20,000 bases of DNA from Stramonita haemastoma (GCA_030674155.1 CM060320.1:16527424-16547423), one strand, 5' to 3'; numbered from the stretch's first letter, positions 1 to 8,935 are shown. Notes: a model not told the origin generated them from the letters alone. Made by a program: numbers and translations.

Positions 1-179
1 TAATGAATTATTAGGATCACTAAAACATGCATTCACCGGACCACACAGTCATGGACCAAACTGGAGTAAACTATACATCATCCCCTTTAGATCAACTTTA
101 AAAACATCGGCTAGGCTATTCAACTGTTTAAACTGCACAAGCCGCTTGGCGGATCCTCACATAAACCAAACACACACAC
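1..179. other. Unique non-coding sequence
   Basis: This is ordinary mixed-composition DNA at the left edge. I see no open frame of note, no RNA gene and no repeat. It ends where the first compound microsatellite begins. Confidence 0.6.
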
Positions 180-211
180 AGACAGGGAGAGAGGGTTGGA
201 GAGGTGCCAAC

Positions 212-244
<33 letters not shown>

Positions 245-413
245 CGCACACACATGTAGGCACTACAACACACACACACACACACAACACACAACACACA
301 CACACACACACACACACACACATCCAAGAGAGAGAGAGAGAGAGAGAGGAGAGACAGAGAGAGACAGAGAGAGACAGAGAGAGACAGAGAGAGAACAGAG
401 ACAAGACAGAGAC

Positions 414-444
<31 letters not shown>

Positions 445-457
445 GCGCACACACACA

Positions 458-541
<84 letters not shown>
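180..541. repeat. Compound microsatellite: CA, CG, GA, GAGACA, CA
   Basis: In order: short GA and CA runs; a (CG)n run near 222-237 flanked by CA; interrupted CA from about 268 to 322; (GA)n at about 328-354; (GAGACA)n to about 445; and an essentially pure (AC)n of about 80 bp at 461-541. Frames through this block are stop-free on both strands only because the short units contain no stop codons. The alternating purine-pyrimidine CA/CG part is a Z-DNA candidate. The composite order GA, CAGA-type, CA recurs elsewhere in the window. Confidence 0.95.
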
Positions 542-543
<2 letters not shown>

Positions 544-781
544 GATTTCAAATGTTTGAATCACCCATACATCGTGAACAGACATTAAACCAAGAAGAAG
601 AAGAAGAAATAAAAAGAATCAAGACTCGGGAATTGATAAACCTGTGTGACCTTTCTCAGGATTTGAGTGTGAAGGATTTGATACAACATAAAGCTATTAA
701 CAAAAAAAGTGTTACTGCTGTCGTAATGAACGATTTAATAATGATAATAATAATCGTAATAGTGATAATAATGATTATAAA
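542..781. other. Unique non-coding sequence with short AAG and ATA runs
   Basis: Mostly unique DNA. It contains an (AAG)n run at about 590-608 and a degenerate (ATA/ATG)n stretch at about 735-780. The latter abuts the family E element and may be its simple-sequence tail. No gene is visible. Confidence 0.5.
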
Positions 782-1005
782 ACCTGGGATTTATATAGCA
801 TTGTATCTTGCAAAAACAAATCAAAGGGCTTGCATTCCACCTATACAACGCACAAGCAATCAATAACAATAATAGCTTTGATGAAATCGAATGTCCACAC
901 ATACGCAAGCGCATACACACGCACACACGCGCGCGCGCACATACACACACACACAAAGGTTTTGCACTTTGGCATGGTGATGGGGATTTCAGATGTCATT
1001 GTATG
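782..1005 (-). mobile_element. Interspersed repeat family E, copy 1 (microsatellite-bearing)
   Basis: This segment aligns by eye with 7507-7700. Both start after an ATA/AAT-rich run and share a segment around TTGTATCTTGCAAAAACAAA or its variant, then AAATCAAAG-GCTTGCATTC, a CACAAGCAATCA segment, CGCAAGCGCA, an internal CA/CG microsatellite at the same place, and CACAAAGG followed by CACTTTGGCA. The family is not identified. The (AAT)n side could be a 3' tail, which would make the element minus strand, so the strand is tentative. This copy has lost the AGCGCT palindromes kept in copy 2 and looks older. Confidence 0.6.
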
Positions 1006-1273
1006 TGAGAAAAAAATTACATGAATATTTCTTATTAAACAATGTCACGTTATTTAACTCTTAATTGATTACAGATTTGCTCAAGTCTATGACAATCCCC
1101 TGGAAAAATGTTTTAGATTATTAAAAAAAAACCACTTAAATTTTTAATATTGATCTTGGCCACAGATGTTTATAATGTAATAAATTCTAAAATTACAAAG
1201 TAAACAAAGCACTGTGAAAATAGAATTACAAGTGAAGGTCATCGTCGAAAATATATCGCTTATTTAGACTATT
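1006..1273. other. AT-rich unique non-coding sequence
   Basis: AT-rich DNA with A runs near 1011 and 1122. I see no frame, RNA or repeat that I can support. Confidence 0.5.
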
Positions 1274-1428
1274 TTGCATGTGCCAAGCCATGCAATGCAA
1301 TGCCATGCCATGCCATGCCATGCCATGCCATGCCATGCCATGCCATGCCATGCCATGCCATGCCATGCCATGCCATGCCATGCCATGCCATGCAGAGAGA
1401 GAGAGAGGACAGAGACAGAGACAGAGAG
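1274..1428. repeat. (TGCCA)n pentanucleotide array with GA/GACAGA edge
   Basis: Positions 1301-1393 are an uninterrupted array of about 18.6 TGCCA units, preceded by imperfect units with TGCAA variants from about 1274. It passes into (GA)n at about 1394-1407 and then GACAGA units to 1428. Each unit holds a CATG palindrome, so either single strand could fold into a hairpin with a C:C or G:G mismatch every fifth base. Long frames on both strands here (HAMPC and AWHGM repeats) are artefacts of the repeat. Confidence 0.95.
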
Positions 1429-1929
1429 GTGCAAACTCGTTAAAGATGCTACCAATATAGTCAGACAATAAAACTCAATAGTTTGGGGCATTTTTTTTTT
1501 ATGATAGAAAAAGGCATCATGATAAAACCTTTTAACAATACGACACTTTCCAACAAAATATAAACCAAAACTACTACTGCCCGTGTCTTCATTTGGAATT
1601 CGATCTCTTTGACAGCAAAGCCCCACATTAGCAATGAATTTAAAGAATGAAAAATAGCACCAAAGGAAACAAAATGACAAAGAAATAATTTGTCTTAAAT
1701 CTGTCTTAAATCTCTAGTTCTCTTTATGCAATACACAATACAGAAATTCGCCTAATACGAATTTCTCCGCTAACGTTTAAGGGTACGGGTGTAAAAAAAA
1801 AAAAGATGAATAAATAAACAAAAATTGCTTCTCTTGTTTGATACTAATGTGTATATTTTGCTGTGTTCCGCGACACTGTAAAAAGAAACGTGTGTCAACG
1901 ATTTCAAGATATCACACACTGGCACACCT
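1429..1929. other. Unique non-coding sequence
   Basis: Unique sequence with poly-T near 1491-1500 and a poly-A run near 1792-1804. The minus-strand frame across 1430-1680 is unrecognised and runs into the TGCCA array, so I do not call it a gene. Confidence 0.45.
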
Positions 1930-2105
1930 CCATGCATGCGAATGCTCACGCGCACACGCGCGTATGCATACACACACGCACGTGCACTAACACGAACGCA
2001 TGCACACACAATCGCACTCGCACACACACACGCACGTTCGCAAACACACACGCACGCTCGCACGCACGTACGCACACACACACACACACACACGACACGC
2101 ACACA

Positions 2106-2186
<81 letters not shown>
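1930..2186. repeat. CA/CG compound microsatellite
   Basis: The left half (1930-2070) is degenerate, with ACGC, CGCG, TGCA and CGTACG interruptions. The right part, 2113-2186, is a pure (AC)n of about 74 bp. The degenerate half holds many CpG steps and alternating purine-pyrimidine stretches. Confidence 0.95.
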
Positions 2187-2187
<1 letters not shown>

Positions 2188-2349
2188 CATTTAAGATCAA
2201 ATACTTAATAATCTCAAAGACAGAGAAATTCCGACGGGTTACAGGTCAAACATAAAAACAGTAAACATGTAAAAAATAATATCATATAAATACCACAACA
2301 CTAATTACTGCCGTACCTTTCCTAGTATGCGTATGATTATAATCCCTTC
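2187..2349. other. Unique non-coding sequence
   Basis: AT-rich DNA with no recognised feature. Its end, around TAATCCCTTCTTATCGGGT, resembles the sequence just left of the tandem repeat at 3891. Confidence 0.4.
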
Positions 2350-2397
2350 TTATCGGGTACACATGCTTTGTCTGCACGTCTTACAGCTCTTGTTCTG
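2350..2397 (+). repeat. Diverged outlying copy of the 3891-4302 repeat unit
   Basis: ACATGCTTTGTCTGCACGTC then TTAC and CTCTTGTTCT closely matches the first 50 bp of the unit at 3891 (ACATGCTTTCTCTGCAAGTC, TTACGTGCTTCTTGTCTT). The TAATCC-CTTCTTA sequence before it also matches the left flank at 3881. Where the 3891 copies continue into GTT/GGT-rich DNA, this one continues into (TG)n. Confidence 0.6.
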
Positions 2398-2446
2398 GAT
2401 ATGTGTGTATGTGTGTGTGTGTGTGATGTGTGTGTGGTGCGTGCGT

Positions 2447-2538
<92 letters not shown>

Positions 2539-2539
2539 G

Positions 2540-2599
<60 letters not shown>
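2398..2599. repeat. (TG)n followed by (TAAG)n
   Basis: A degenerate then pure (TG)n runs from about 2403 to 2500 and switches abruptly to (TAAG)n at 2501-2599, with one TAGG variant near 2538. The minus-strand reading LLTYLLTY is a repeat artefact. Confidence 0.95.
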
Positions 2600-2600
<1 letters not shown>

Positions 2601-2646
2601 TCAAACACAAACATGGGATCATGAGGCAAATTTGAAAACAGTGATT

Positions 2647-2859
2647 AGAAGAAGAAGAAGAAGAAGAAGAAGAAGAGAAGAAGAAGAAGAAGAAGAAGAG
2701 GAGGAGGAGGAGGAGGAGGAGGAGGAGGAGGAGGAGGAGGAGGAGGAGGAGGAGAGAAGAAGAAGAAGAGAGAAGAAGAAGAAGAAGAAGAAGAAGAAGA
2801 AGAAAAAAAAGAAGAAGAAGAAGAAGAAGAAGAAGAAGAAGAAGAGAAGAGAAGAAGAA
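2647..2859. repeat. 213-nt uninterrupted polypurine tract (GAA/GGA/A)
   Basis: There is not a single pyrimidine on the plus strand across 213 nt. The order is (GAA)n, (GGA)n at about 2698-2752, then GAA with small GAGA and poly-A interruptions. Long homopurine tracts of mirror-repeat type can form intramolecular triplex (H-DNA) under supercoiling. The apparent protein (poly-R, poly-E, poly-K) is an artefact. Confidence 0.95.
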
Positions 2860-2887
2860 CTACTACTACTACTACTACTACTACTAT

Positions 2888-2957
<70 letters not shown>
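2860..2957. repeat. (CTA)n trinucleotide array
   Basis: About 32 CTA units with one TTA variant, directly abutting the polypurine tract. The same CTA motif forms the larger array at 4410-4973. Confidence 0.95.
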
Positions 2958-2993
2958 GTGTTGTTGACGATAAGGTGAACGTTTTTTGTTTGT

Positions 2994-3129
<136 letters not shown>

Positions 3130-3230
3130 GGTTGGGGTTTTTTTTGGGGGGTGCTGTAATTTTCGTTTAGATGTTAGATAATAAATAACGTTCGCATGTT
3201 GTACGCAAGCGAGCTAGCAAGTTAACACAT

Positions 3231-3600
<370 letters not shown>

Positions 3601-3639
3601 CCTAACCAACCAAACAAACAACCAAACAAACAAAATACT
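3601..3639. repeat. (CCAA)/(CAAA) short-unit repeat
   Basis: CCAACCAAACAAACAACCAA-type units between the CA array and the SINE fragment. A similar (CCAA)n run lies on the other side of that fragment at 3739-3753, so the fragment may have inserted into a tetranucleotide repeat. Confidence 0.7.
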
Positions 3640-3735
3640 GAGTAGGCGCTGCACTGTGGCGACGTGCTTACCCAGGGAGAGCAGCCCGAATTTCACGCAG
3701 GAAATTGCTGTGACATAAAGTGGTATATAAAAAAA
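3640..3735 (+). mobile_element. Family D SINE fragment D0, 5'-truncated, plus strand
   Basis: The reverse complement reads TACCACTTTATGTCACAGCA, CGTGAAATTCGGGCTGCTCT, CACGTCGCCAC and GTGCAGCGCC. It matches the 3' halves of the copies at 15298, 19250 and 19456. The tRNA-like head is absent, so this is a 5'-truncated copy whose 3' end (GACATAAAGTGGTATA) runs into A-rich and CCAA sequence. It is the only SINE copy here in the plus orientation. Confidence 0.75.
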
Positions 3736-3890
3736 AAACCAACCAACCAACCAGTCAACCCTGTTTTGTTCTACCTTTGCAGTACCATAGTATAGATCTA
3801 TAATATCCTCATCTCCGATAACCGTTATTACTCTAACCTACCTACCCCTACCTACCCACCCCTATGTGTTTACTTCCTATTAATCCTTTC
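3736..3890. other. Unique non-coding sequence
   Basis: Begins with (CCAA)n and includes CTACC-rich units near 3837-3860. No gene is visible. Confidence 0.4.
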
Positions 3891-4302
3891 TAAGTGGGTG
3901 GACATGCTTTCTCTGCAAGTCTTACGTGCTTCTTGTCTTCAACACATTGTTGTTTATGTTATTGTTGTTGTTGCAGCTGCTCCTGTTGCTATTGCTGGTG
4001 GTGGCAGTTGTGGTGGTGGTGGTGGTGAGGGTTGGTGTCATAAGTGGGTGGACATGCTTTCTCTGAACGTCTTACGTGCTTCTTGTCTTCAACACATTGT
4101 TTTTGTTATTGTTGTTGTTGCAGCTGCTCGTTGCTTGCTGGTGGTGGTAGTGGTGGTGGTGGGTGGTGGTGTGTAAATTGGTGGCATGCTCTCTGCAAGT
4201 TTAGTGCTCTTGTCTTCAACACATTGTTTTGTTTTTGTGTTCAGCTATCTGTTGCTGGTGGTGGGGGTGGGGGTGGTGGTGGTGGGTGGTGGTGTGGTGT
4301 CA
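3891..4302 (+). repeat. Three-copy tandem repeat, unit 129-150 bp
   Basis: Copies lie at 3891-4040, 4041-4173 and 4174-4302. Each begins TAAGTGGGTGGACATGCTTT or a variant, continues through TCTTGTCTTCAACACATTGT, a (GTT)n segment and CAGCTGCT, and ends in a (GGT)n-rich stretch before GGTGTCA. Copies 1 and 2 are nearly identical in the first 70 bp, and copy 3 is more diverged and deleted. The valine/alanine/glycine-rich frames here are repeat-encoded and unrecognised. A fourth, older relative lies at 2350-2397. Confidence 0.85.
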
Positions 4303-4409
4303 TAAGGAATGGTAACATAATTATGATCTTGTGACAAAACAAAAGTTTCAACAGAAGAAAAAGAACACTAGACTCTTGTCAGCAACATCATCAAGATATA
4401 ATTCTTTCG
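4303..4409. other. Short unique spacer
   Basis: It starts with TAAGGAATGG, perhaps the stub of a fourth tandem copy, then becomes A-rich unique sequence up to the CTA array. Confidence 0.4.
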
Positions 4410-4479
4410 TTACTACTACTACTACTAACTACTACTACTACTACTACTACTATACTACTACTACTACTACTACTACTCA

Positions 4480-4516
<37 letters not shown>

Positions 4517-4586
4517 ACTACTCTGCTGCTGCTGCTGCTGCTGTGCGACTACTACTACTACTACCTACTACTACTACTACTACTAC

Positions 4587-4674
<88 letters not shown>

Positions 4675-4754
4675 CTGCTACTATCACTAACTACTACTAC
4701 TACTACTCTGCTGCTGACTCTACTACTACTACTACACTACTACTACTACTACTA

Positions 4755-4794
<40 letters not shown>

Positions 4795-4908
4795 GCTGCG
4801 CTGTCTGCTGCTGCTGCTGTACTACTACTACTACTACTATTACTACTTCTACTACTACCACTACTACTACTGCTGCTGCTGCTGTGGCTACTATACTACT
4901 ACTACTAA

Positions 4909-4954
<46 letters not shown>

Positions 4955-4973
4955 ACTACTACACTACTACTAC
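4410..4973. repeat. Large (CTA)n array with (CTG)n islands
   Basis: About 560 bp of CTA units broken by CTG islands near 4521-4543, 4652-4678, 4710-4716, 4794-4820 and 4870-4885, with many one- or two-base phase slips (CTAACTA, CTATACTA). The poly-leucine, poly-threonine and poly-tyrosine frames are artefacts. CTG-containing single strands can form hairpins, which may contribute to instability. Confidence 0.95.
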
Positions 4974-5060
4974 AACAACAACAACAATAATAATGATAAT
5001 AATAACAACAACAACAAAAACAAAAGTGACAATAAAAAGGATGATGATGATGACAATGAT
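4974..5060. repeat. (AAC)n, (AAT)n and (GAT)n short runs
   Basis: The CTA array passes into ACAACAACA, then AATAATAATGATAATAATA, then AACAACAAC, and ends near GGATGATGATGATGAC. It is a chain of single-base unit changes. Confidence 0.85.
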
Positions 5061-5463
5061 TATGATAACACAAAATAACGCAAATCAAGCTTAACACACG
5101 TCTGACTGCCAAACCCAAACAAAACAAAACATACGTAACTATCAATCACACTGAAACTAACTAAGGCTGTCAGGCACGTAACAGTTATGAAGGATAATTA
5201 TAGCAAACGCCAGTATTTTGACCGTTCTAATTATTCATCTAAGCTACCTGCCTTTGTTAATCCTAATTAATGAGAGAAAACACCTGTGTGTGTTTGTTGC
5301 GTGGAGTGTAAGTAAGCTAATTTATGGCCTCCTTAGCACTGAGAATGATGCCGACACCTTTAATTAAAAGGGTGTGTTGTTAATGAGAGCGTGGAATTTT
5401 GTCGGATGACGTAGTTTTTGTGTTTTGATTTAAGGACAAGAGAGCGGACCGTGAAGGGCGCGC
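5061..5463. other. Unique non-coding sequence
   Basis: About 400 bp of unique DNA with TAAT-rich segments (for example TTAATCCTAATTAATGAG and CCTTTAATTAAAAGG). I see no gene, RNA or repeat. Confidence 0.5.
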
Positions 5464-5468
5464 GTGCA

Positions 5469-5523
<55 letters not shown>

Positions 5524-5561
5524 ACTCACCTCTTTAACGTTGATACAAGACATTTTTTGCA

Positions 5562-5600
<39 letters not shown>

Positions 5601-5620
5601 TGTGTATGTGTGTGATGTGT
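5464..5620. repeat. (CA)n and (GT)n in inverted arrangement
   Basis: (CA)n at about 5479-5522 is followed by a 42-bp spacer and (GT)n at about 5565-5597, with degenerate GT to about 5620. The two arms are complementary, giving a possible stem of about 33 bp with a loop of about 40 nt. Confidence 0.9.
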
Positions 5621-5699
5621 GTAGTCAAGTTAGAAATGATGTTTATGAGGGCAACAGGGAAAACTTACAACTTCTTTTTATCCTACCCTAATATGAATT

Positions 5700-5868
5700 C
5701 TCCCTGTATATTGTCCCATCCGAAAGACTTGCTAGGCACACAGACCGCCACTCATGGAGTAATGGGGGAGGGGGGGGGGATGGGTCCAAACGGGGTTCAA
5801 ACCACCGCACACTTCCGACCCGGACTTTTCGCCTTCTAGAAAGGTGCGTAACCTCTAGGCCACCGATC
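5700..5868 (-). mobile_element. tRNA-derived SINE A (family D-type head)
   Basis: On the minus strand a tRNA-like head reads TGGCCTAGAGGTTACGC (A-box, complement of 5846-5862), then TGGTTTGAACCCC (B-box, near 5792-5804). It continues into a body ending near AAGTCTTTCGGATGGGACAA. The head resembles D1 and D2 (CTAGAGGTAACGCACC). The body segment CATCCGAAAGACT is also found in the family C copies. The right boundary is set by the A-box and the left boundary is uncertain. Confidence 0.75.
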
Positions 5869-5959
5869 TGTTCTTGTTCTTAGGAACGAAGCTATATGGA
5901 ATCTTGCGAGTGTCTGCTTGTAGATACGTAAATATACGGATGAAACTGACAAAACAGTA
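5869..5959. other. Unique spacer
   Basis: A 77-codon plus-strand frame starts here (5874-6107). It runs through tandem-array and SINE sequence with no recognisable domain, so I do not call it a gene. Confidence 0.4.
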
Positions 5960-6098
5960 TGGACATAAAACATTATTGTCTAGATCTTATAGGGGATCAG
6001 AGCAAGATGAATCTTTTTTTTCTGCAGAATACTTGGACGGGCTGGAAACAGTGAATCATGAAAACGAACTACCAAAATCAAACTGTAAACACCACGCT
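5960..6098 (+). repeat. Probable outer copy of the ~127-bp eroded tandem array
   Basis: CTAGATCTTATAGGGGA at 5980 resembles CTAGATCTTAATAGTGG at 6705. AAACTGTAAACACCAC at 6080-6095 resembles TAAACTGTGGAGACCAC near 6770. The spacing between these two marks is about 30 bp longer than in the other copies, so membership is tentative. SINE B1 separates it from the rest of the array. Confidence 0.4.
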
Positions 6099-6393
6099 AA
6101 AAGGTAAAGGTGTCCTGTAACCTATAGTGGTCGTAGAGGAGCAAGGCATCAGAGACCTCAGCTTCTCTTAGAGACCATGTACCACATATTGAGGACGACG
6201 CCCATCTCTTTTCCCTCGCTGCTTTACCTTCCCTGACCCTAAAGAAGGCAGGTACCCATTTACAGCTGGGTGAACTGGGGACTGTACTGAAACCAAGGCG
6301 CGCAAACGGTCCCCATCCAATTTGGGAATCAAGCTTGATGCTGCTTAACCTTATCTTGGGAAAGCAGTGCTCGACCACTGAGCTATCCGTTCC
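6099..6393 (-). mobile_element. Full-length tRNA-derived SINE, family B, copy B1
   Basis: The minus strand begins with a tRNA-like head: GGATAGCTCAGTGGTCGA (A-box, complement of 6371-6388) and AAGCTTGATTCCC (B-box-like, complement of 6324-6336). It continues through a body to TTTACCTTT at the 3' end. The plus-strand body marks are AAGGTAAAGGTGTCC, AGAGACCTCAGCTTCTC and CTCGCTGCTTTACCTTCCCT, all shared with B2 at 18613. The flanks CTGTAAACACCACGCT (6083-6098) and CTGTAGACACGAAACT (6394-6409) match at 12 of 16 positions, consistent with an aged target-site duplication. The element is then about 295 bp. Confidence 0.85.
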
Positions 6394-7040
6394 CTGTAGA
6401 CACGAAACTATAGACATTTAAATTTATTAAATCAGAAATTCCTCTCAGGGCTAGACCTCGAAGTGAAGACAGATTTTTAGAAGAATAGTTCAACAATTCT
6501 TGAATGATCAGCATAAAGGGCAGAGACGAACACAAAATTATTTTAAAATTACCCGTTTCAGAAAATGTCCTAGGGTTTGGACCTGAAAGGGGAAGCAGAT
6601 ATTGGGAGAGTGACACCGATTTTTGAGACATGTAAACATGAAAAGAAGACACCAAAAATGAACATGATACTTTGATATTACCACTTCAAAAATGATCACC
6701 AGGTCTAGATCTTAATAGTGGAGGTGGATTTTAGAAAGAATAATGCAAGTTCTTCAAGTTTCCAAACATTAAACTGTGGAGACCACAATATTAAAAAGTA
6801 TTCCAAATTATACTTCAAATATTTATCCAAAGGTTGAAAAAAATGGGGAAACAGGTTTATGGAAAACTAACACTGTTTCTTGAAGGCTTAAAACATTTAT
6901 TTAACAAATAAAACCGCAGACACCCCAAATATTAAAAACTTCTTATTTAAAACAAATCTCCCGAGGGTCAGAGCTAAATGGGGTGGTAGGTGGCATATTT
7001 TGGGAGAGTAGCACCGGTACGGTTCTTGGAGTCCAGCAAT
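6394..7040 (+). repeat. Eroded ~127-bp tandem array (about five diverged units)
   Basis: Two landmarks recur in step. Mark 1 (type GG-T-AGA-CT-GAA-GGGGAAGCAGAT) appears near 6453, 6579, 6705, 6832 and 6966. Mark 2 (type GCAGACACCA-AATATTAAAAA) appears near 6397, 6522, 6645, 6778 and 6916. Spacing is about 122-138 bp. TTCTT-AA-G-TT-AAACATT blocks lie between them. Units are heavily diverged, so this is an old tandem duplication or a decayed satellite. No coding potential is evident. Confidence 0.65.
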
Positions 7041-7190
7041 GCGTGGGGTCTGAGTCATAGCCTAGTGCCAGACAAATGATAGGATCTCTGTGAATTACTG
7101 CAGATAGAACGCGTTTACCTGTCTCCTAAGTCATTTGACTTCCTATCTCACAATATTAGACAATTTAACATCACTATGAAGAAGGAGGAG
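7041..7190. other. Unique non-coding sequence
   Basis: Unique DNA after the last recognisable tandem unit. Nothing further is seen. Confidence 0.4.
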
Positions 7191-7265
7191 TATTAAAAAA
7201 AAAAAGAAGAAAAAAAGAAAGAAAGAAAAGAAATGAAAGAAAATGAAAGAAAGAAAAAAATAGAA
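7191..7265. repeat. A-rich (GAAA)n tract
   Basis: Poly-A at about 7194-7204 followed by AAGAAA and GAAAGAAA units to 7262. The tract is purine-only except for two T positions in its centre. Confidence 0.85.
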
Positions 7266-7348
7266 ATCCAAAAGTACTTTAGTCAGTGCATTGTCCTGTC
7301 TGTCTGTCTTTGACACCAGTTCATGCACGTTGATGGACACGTGCAGGA

Positions 7349-7349
<1 letters not shown>
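7266..7349. other. Unique spacer
   Basis: Includes a short (TGTC)n run at about 7291-7309. No feature is called. Confidence 0.4.
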
Positions 7350-7409
<60 letters not shown>

Positions 7410-7424
7410 TACACACACATATAC

Positions 7425-7506
<82 letters not shown>
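7350..7506. repeat. (AC)n followed by (AAT)n
   Basis: (AC)n at 7350-7402 with degenerate CA/ATAC to about 7422, then (AAT)n at 7424-7506 with one AAATAAT slip. The (AAT)n directly abuts family E copy 2, as an ATA-rich run abuts copy 1. Confidence 0.95.
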
Positions 7507-7508
<2 letters not shown>

Positions 7509-7698
7509 GTGGAACTTACATAGCGCTATATCTTGTAAAAACAAATCAAAGCGCTTGCATTCAACCTTAACATCACACAAGCAATCACAACGCAAGCGCA
7601 CACACACGCACACACACGCGCGCGCGCACGCGCCCCCCCCCCCCCCCCCCCCCCCCCCACCACACACAAAGGCTATACACTTTGGCAGGTAGATGTCG

Positions 7699-7700
<2 letters not shown>
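7507..7700 (-). mobile_element. Interspersed repeat family E, copy 2 (microsatellite-bearing)
   Basis: It begins ACGTGGAACTTACATAGCGC. It holds two 8-bp palindromes, TAGCGCTA and AAGCGCTT, about 20 bp apart, then a CACAAGCAATCACAACGCAA segment. The internal CA/CG microsatellite at about 7597-7632 here runs into poly-C. The right part, CACAAAGG to CACTTTGGCA, matches copy 1. The family is unrecognised. No open frame or terminal inverted repeat is seen, so it is non-autonomous. Strand is inferred from taking (AAT)n as a 3' tail. Confidence 0.65.
7633..7658. repeat. Poly-C tract, 26 nt
   Basis: Twenty-six consecutive C, following a (CG)n run inside family E copy 2. Copy 1 has CACATACACAC at the same point, so the homopolymer arose in this copy. 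Confidence 0.95.
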
Positions 7701-7795
<95 letters not shown>

Positions 7796-7899
7796 GTATG
7801 TGTGTATATATACACATATACACACATATACACACACATATACACACATACAATACACATACATACACACACACAAACACACACACACACACACACACC

Positions 7900-7938
<39 letters not shown>

Positions 7939-7955
7939 CCGCACGCGCGCGCGCG

Positions 7956-8031
<76 letters not shown>
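7701..8031. repeat. (GT)n / (AC)n long inverted microsatellite
   Basis: A pure (GT)n of about 95 bp (7701-7795) is followed by TATG/ATAC units with a perfect 16-bp palindrome TGTGTATATATACACA at 7801-7816. Interrupted CA runs from about 7860 to 7936, a CG block at about 7941-7958, and pure (AC)n at 7961-8031. GT and AC arms are mutually complementary, so the whole segment is an imperfect inverted repeat. Confidence 0.95.
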
Positions 8032-8290
<259 letters not shown>

Positions 8291-8418
8291 CTCTGACCTC
8301 TGACATAGACTACATTTCAAGCAGCAAGAATGGAAAAATAAAGAAAATGAAATGTACCTTCACCCAAAGTTTGATAAGACCTGGCATACACACCTTGGCA
8401 TATACCCAAAAATGCTCT
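8291..8418. other. Unique spacer between GA/CAGA arrays
   Basis: About 130 bp of unique sequence. No feature is recognised. Confidence 0.4.
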
Positions 8419-8457
8419 CCTGAGAGAAGAGAGAGGAGAGAGAGAGAGAGGAGAGAG

Positions 8458-8505
<48 letters not shown>

Positions 8506-8800
8506 AGATGAGACAGAGAGAGAGACAGAGGAGAGACAGAAGATAGACAGAGAAGGACAGAGATAGGAGACAGAGACAGAAGACAGCAGACAAGACAGAG
8601 AAGCAGACATACGGAAACAGAGACAGACAAGACAGAGAACAGACAGAGAAGAGAGACAGACAGACAGACAGACGGACAGACAGAGACAGACAGAGCAGAC
8701 AGAGACGGAAGACGAGACAAACTAACAGAGAGAGACAGACAGACAGAATGAGAGAGACAGCAGACAGAGAGACATGACAGACGGACGTCAATGACGGACT
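8419..8800. repeat. Degenerate GA/CAGA purine-rich array
   Basis: GA runs at about 8419-8515 grade into irregular GAGACAGA, GACAGAAGACAG and CAGACAGACAGACGGACAG units to about 8790. Much more interrupted than 8170-8270, so probably older. Serine/leucine-rich minus-strand frames here are artefacts. Confidence 0.9.
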
Positions 8801-8879
8801 TCTAACGACGGACTGTTGAAATAAAGACAGCGAGAATACACTTGTCACATTCTGTACTTCTCCATGTCGGTCCTTTCTA

Positions 8880-8891
8880 CGCGCGTGCGCG

Positions 8892-8928
<37 letters not shown>

Positions 8929-8935
8929 CACACAC

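Noticed and set aside
120..588. Open frames rich in His-Thr, Cys-Val, Arg-Glu or Leu-Ser through CA, GA and GACAGA arrays (also elsewhere)
   Set aside because: These are direct readings of dinucleotide and tetranucleotide repeats on both strands, not conserved proteins.
1301..1393. p53-type response element like the pentanucleotide (TGYCC)n known from a human promoter
   Set aside because: The unit is TGCCA. The flanks of the CATG core do not fit purine-purine-purine and pyrimidine-pyrimidine-pyrimidine well, and no promoter is nearby.
2632..2967. 111-codon plus frame with poly-Arg, poly-Glu, poly-Lys and poly-Leu
   Set aside because: Entirely encoded by GAA/GGA and CTA simple repeats.
3891..4302. 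CRISPR array
   Set aside because: Three 129-150 bp contiguous units with no spacers, in eukaryotic DNA.
5792..5868. tRNA gene suggested by A-box and B-box on the minus strand (likewise at 6324-6390, 11061-11117, 15505-15580, 19086-19140)
   Set aside because: The boxes are right for an RNA polymerase III promoter, but the sequences do not fold as full tRNAs and are attached to repeated SINE bodies.
5874..6107. 77-codon plus-strand frame
   Set aside because: Crosses an eroded tandem unit and the end of SINE B1, has no recognisable domain, and a frame of this length is expected by chance.
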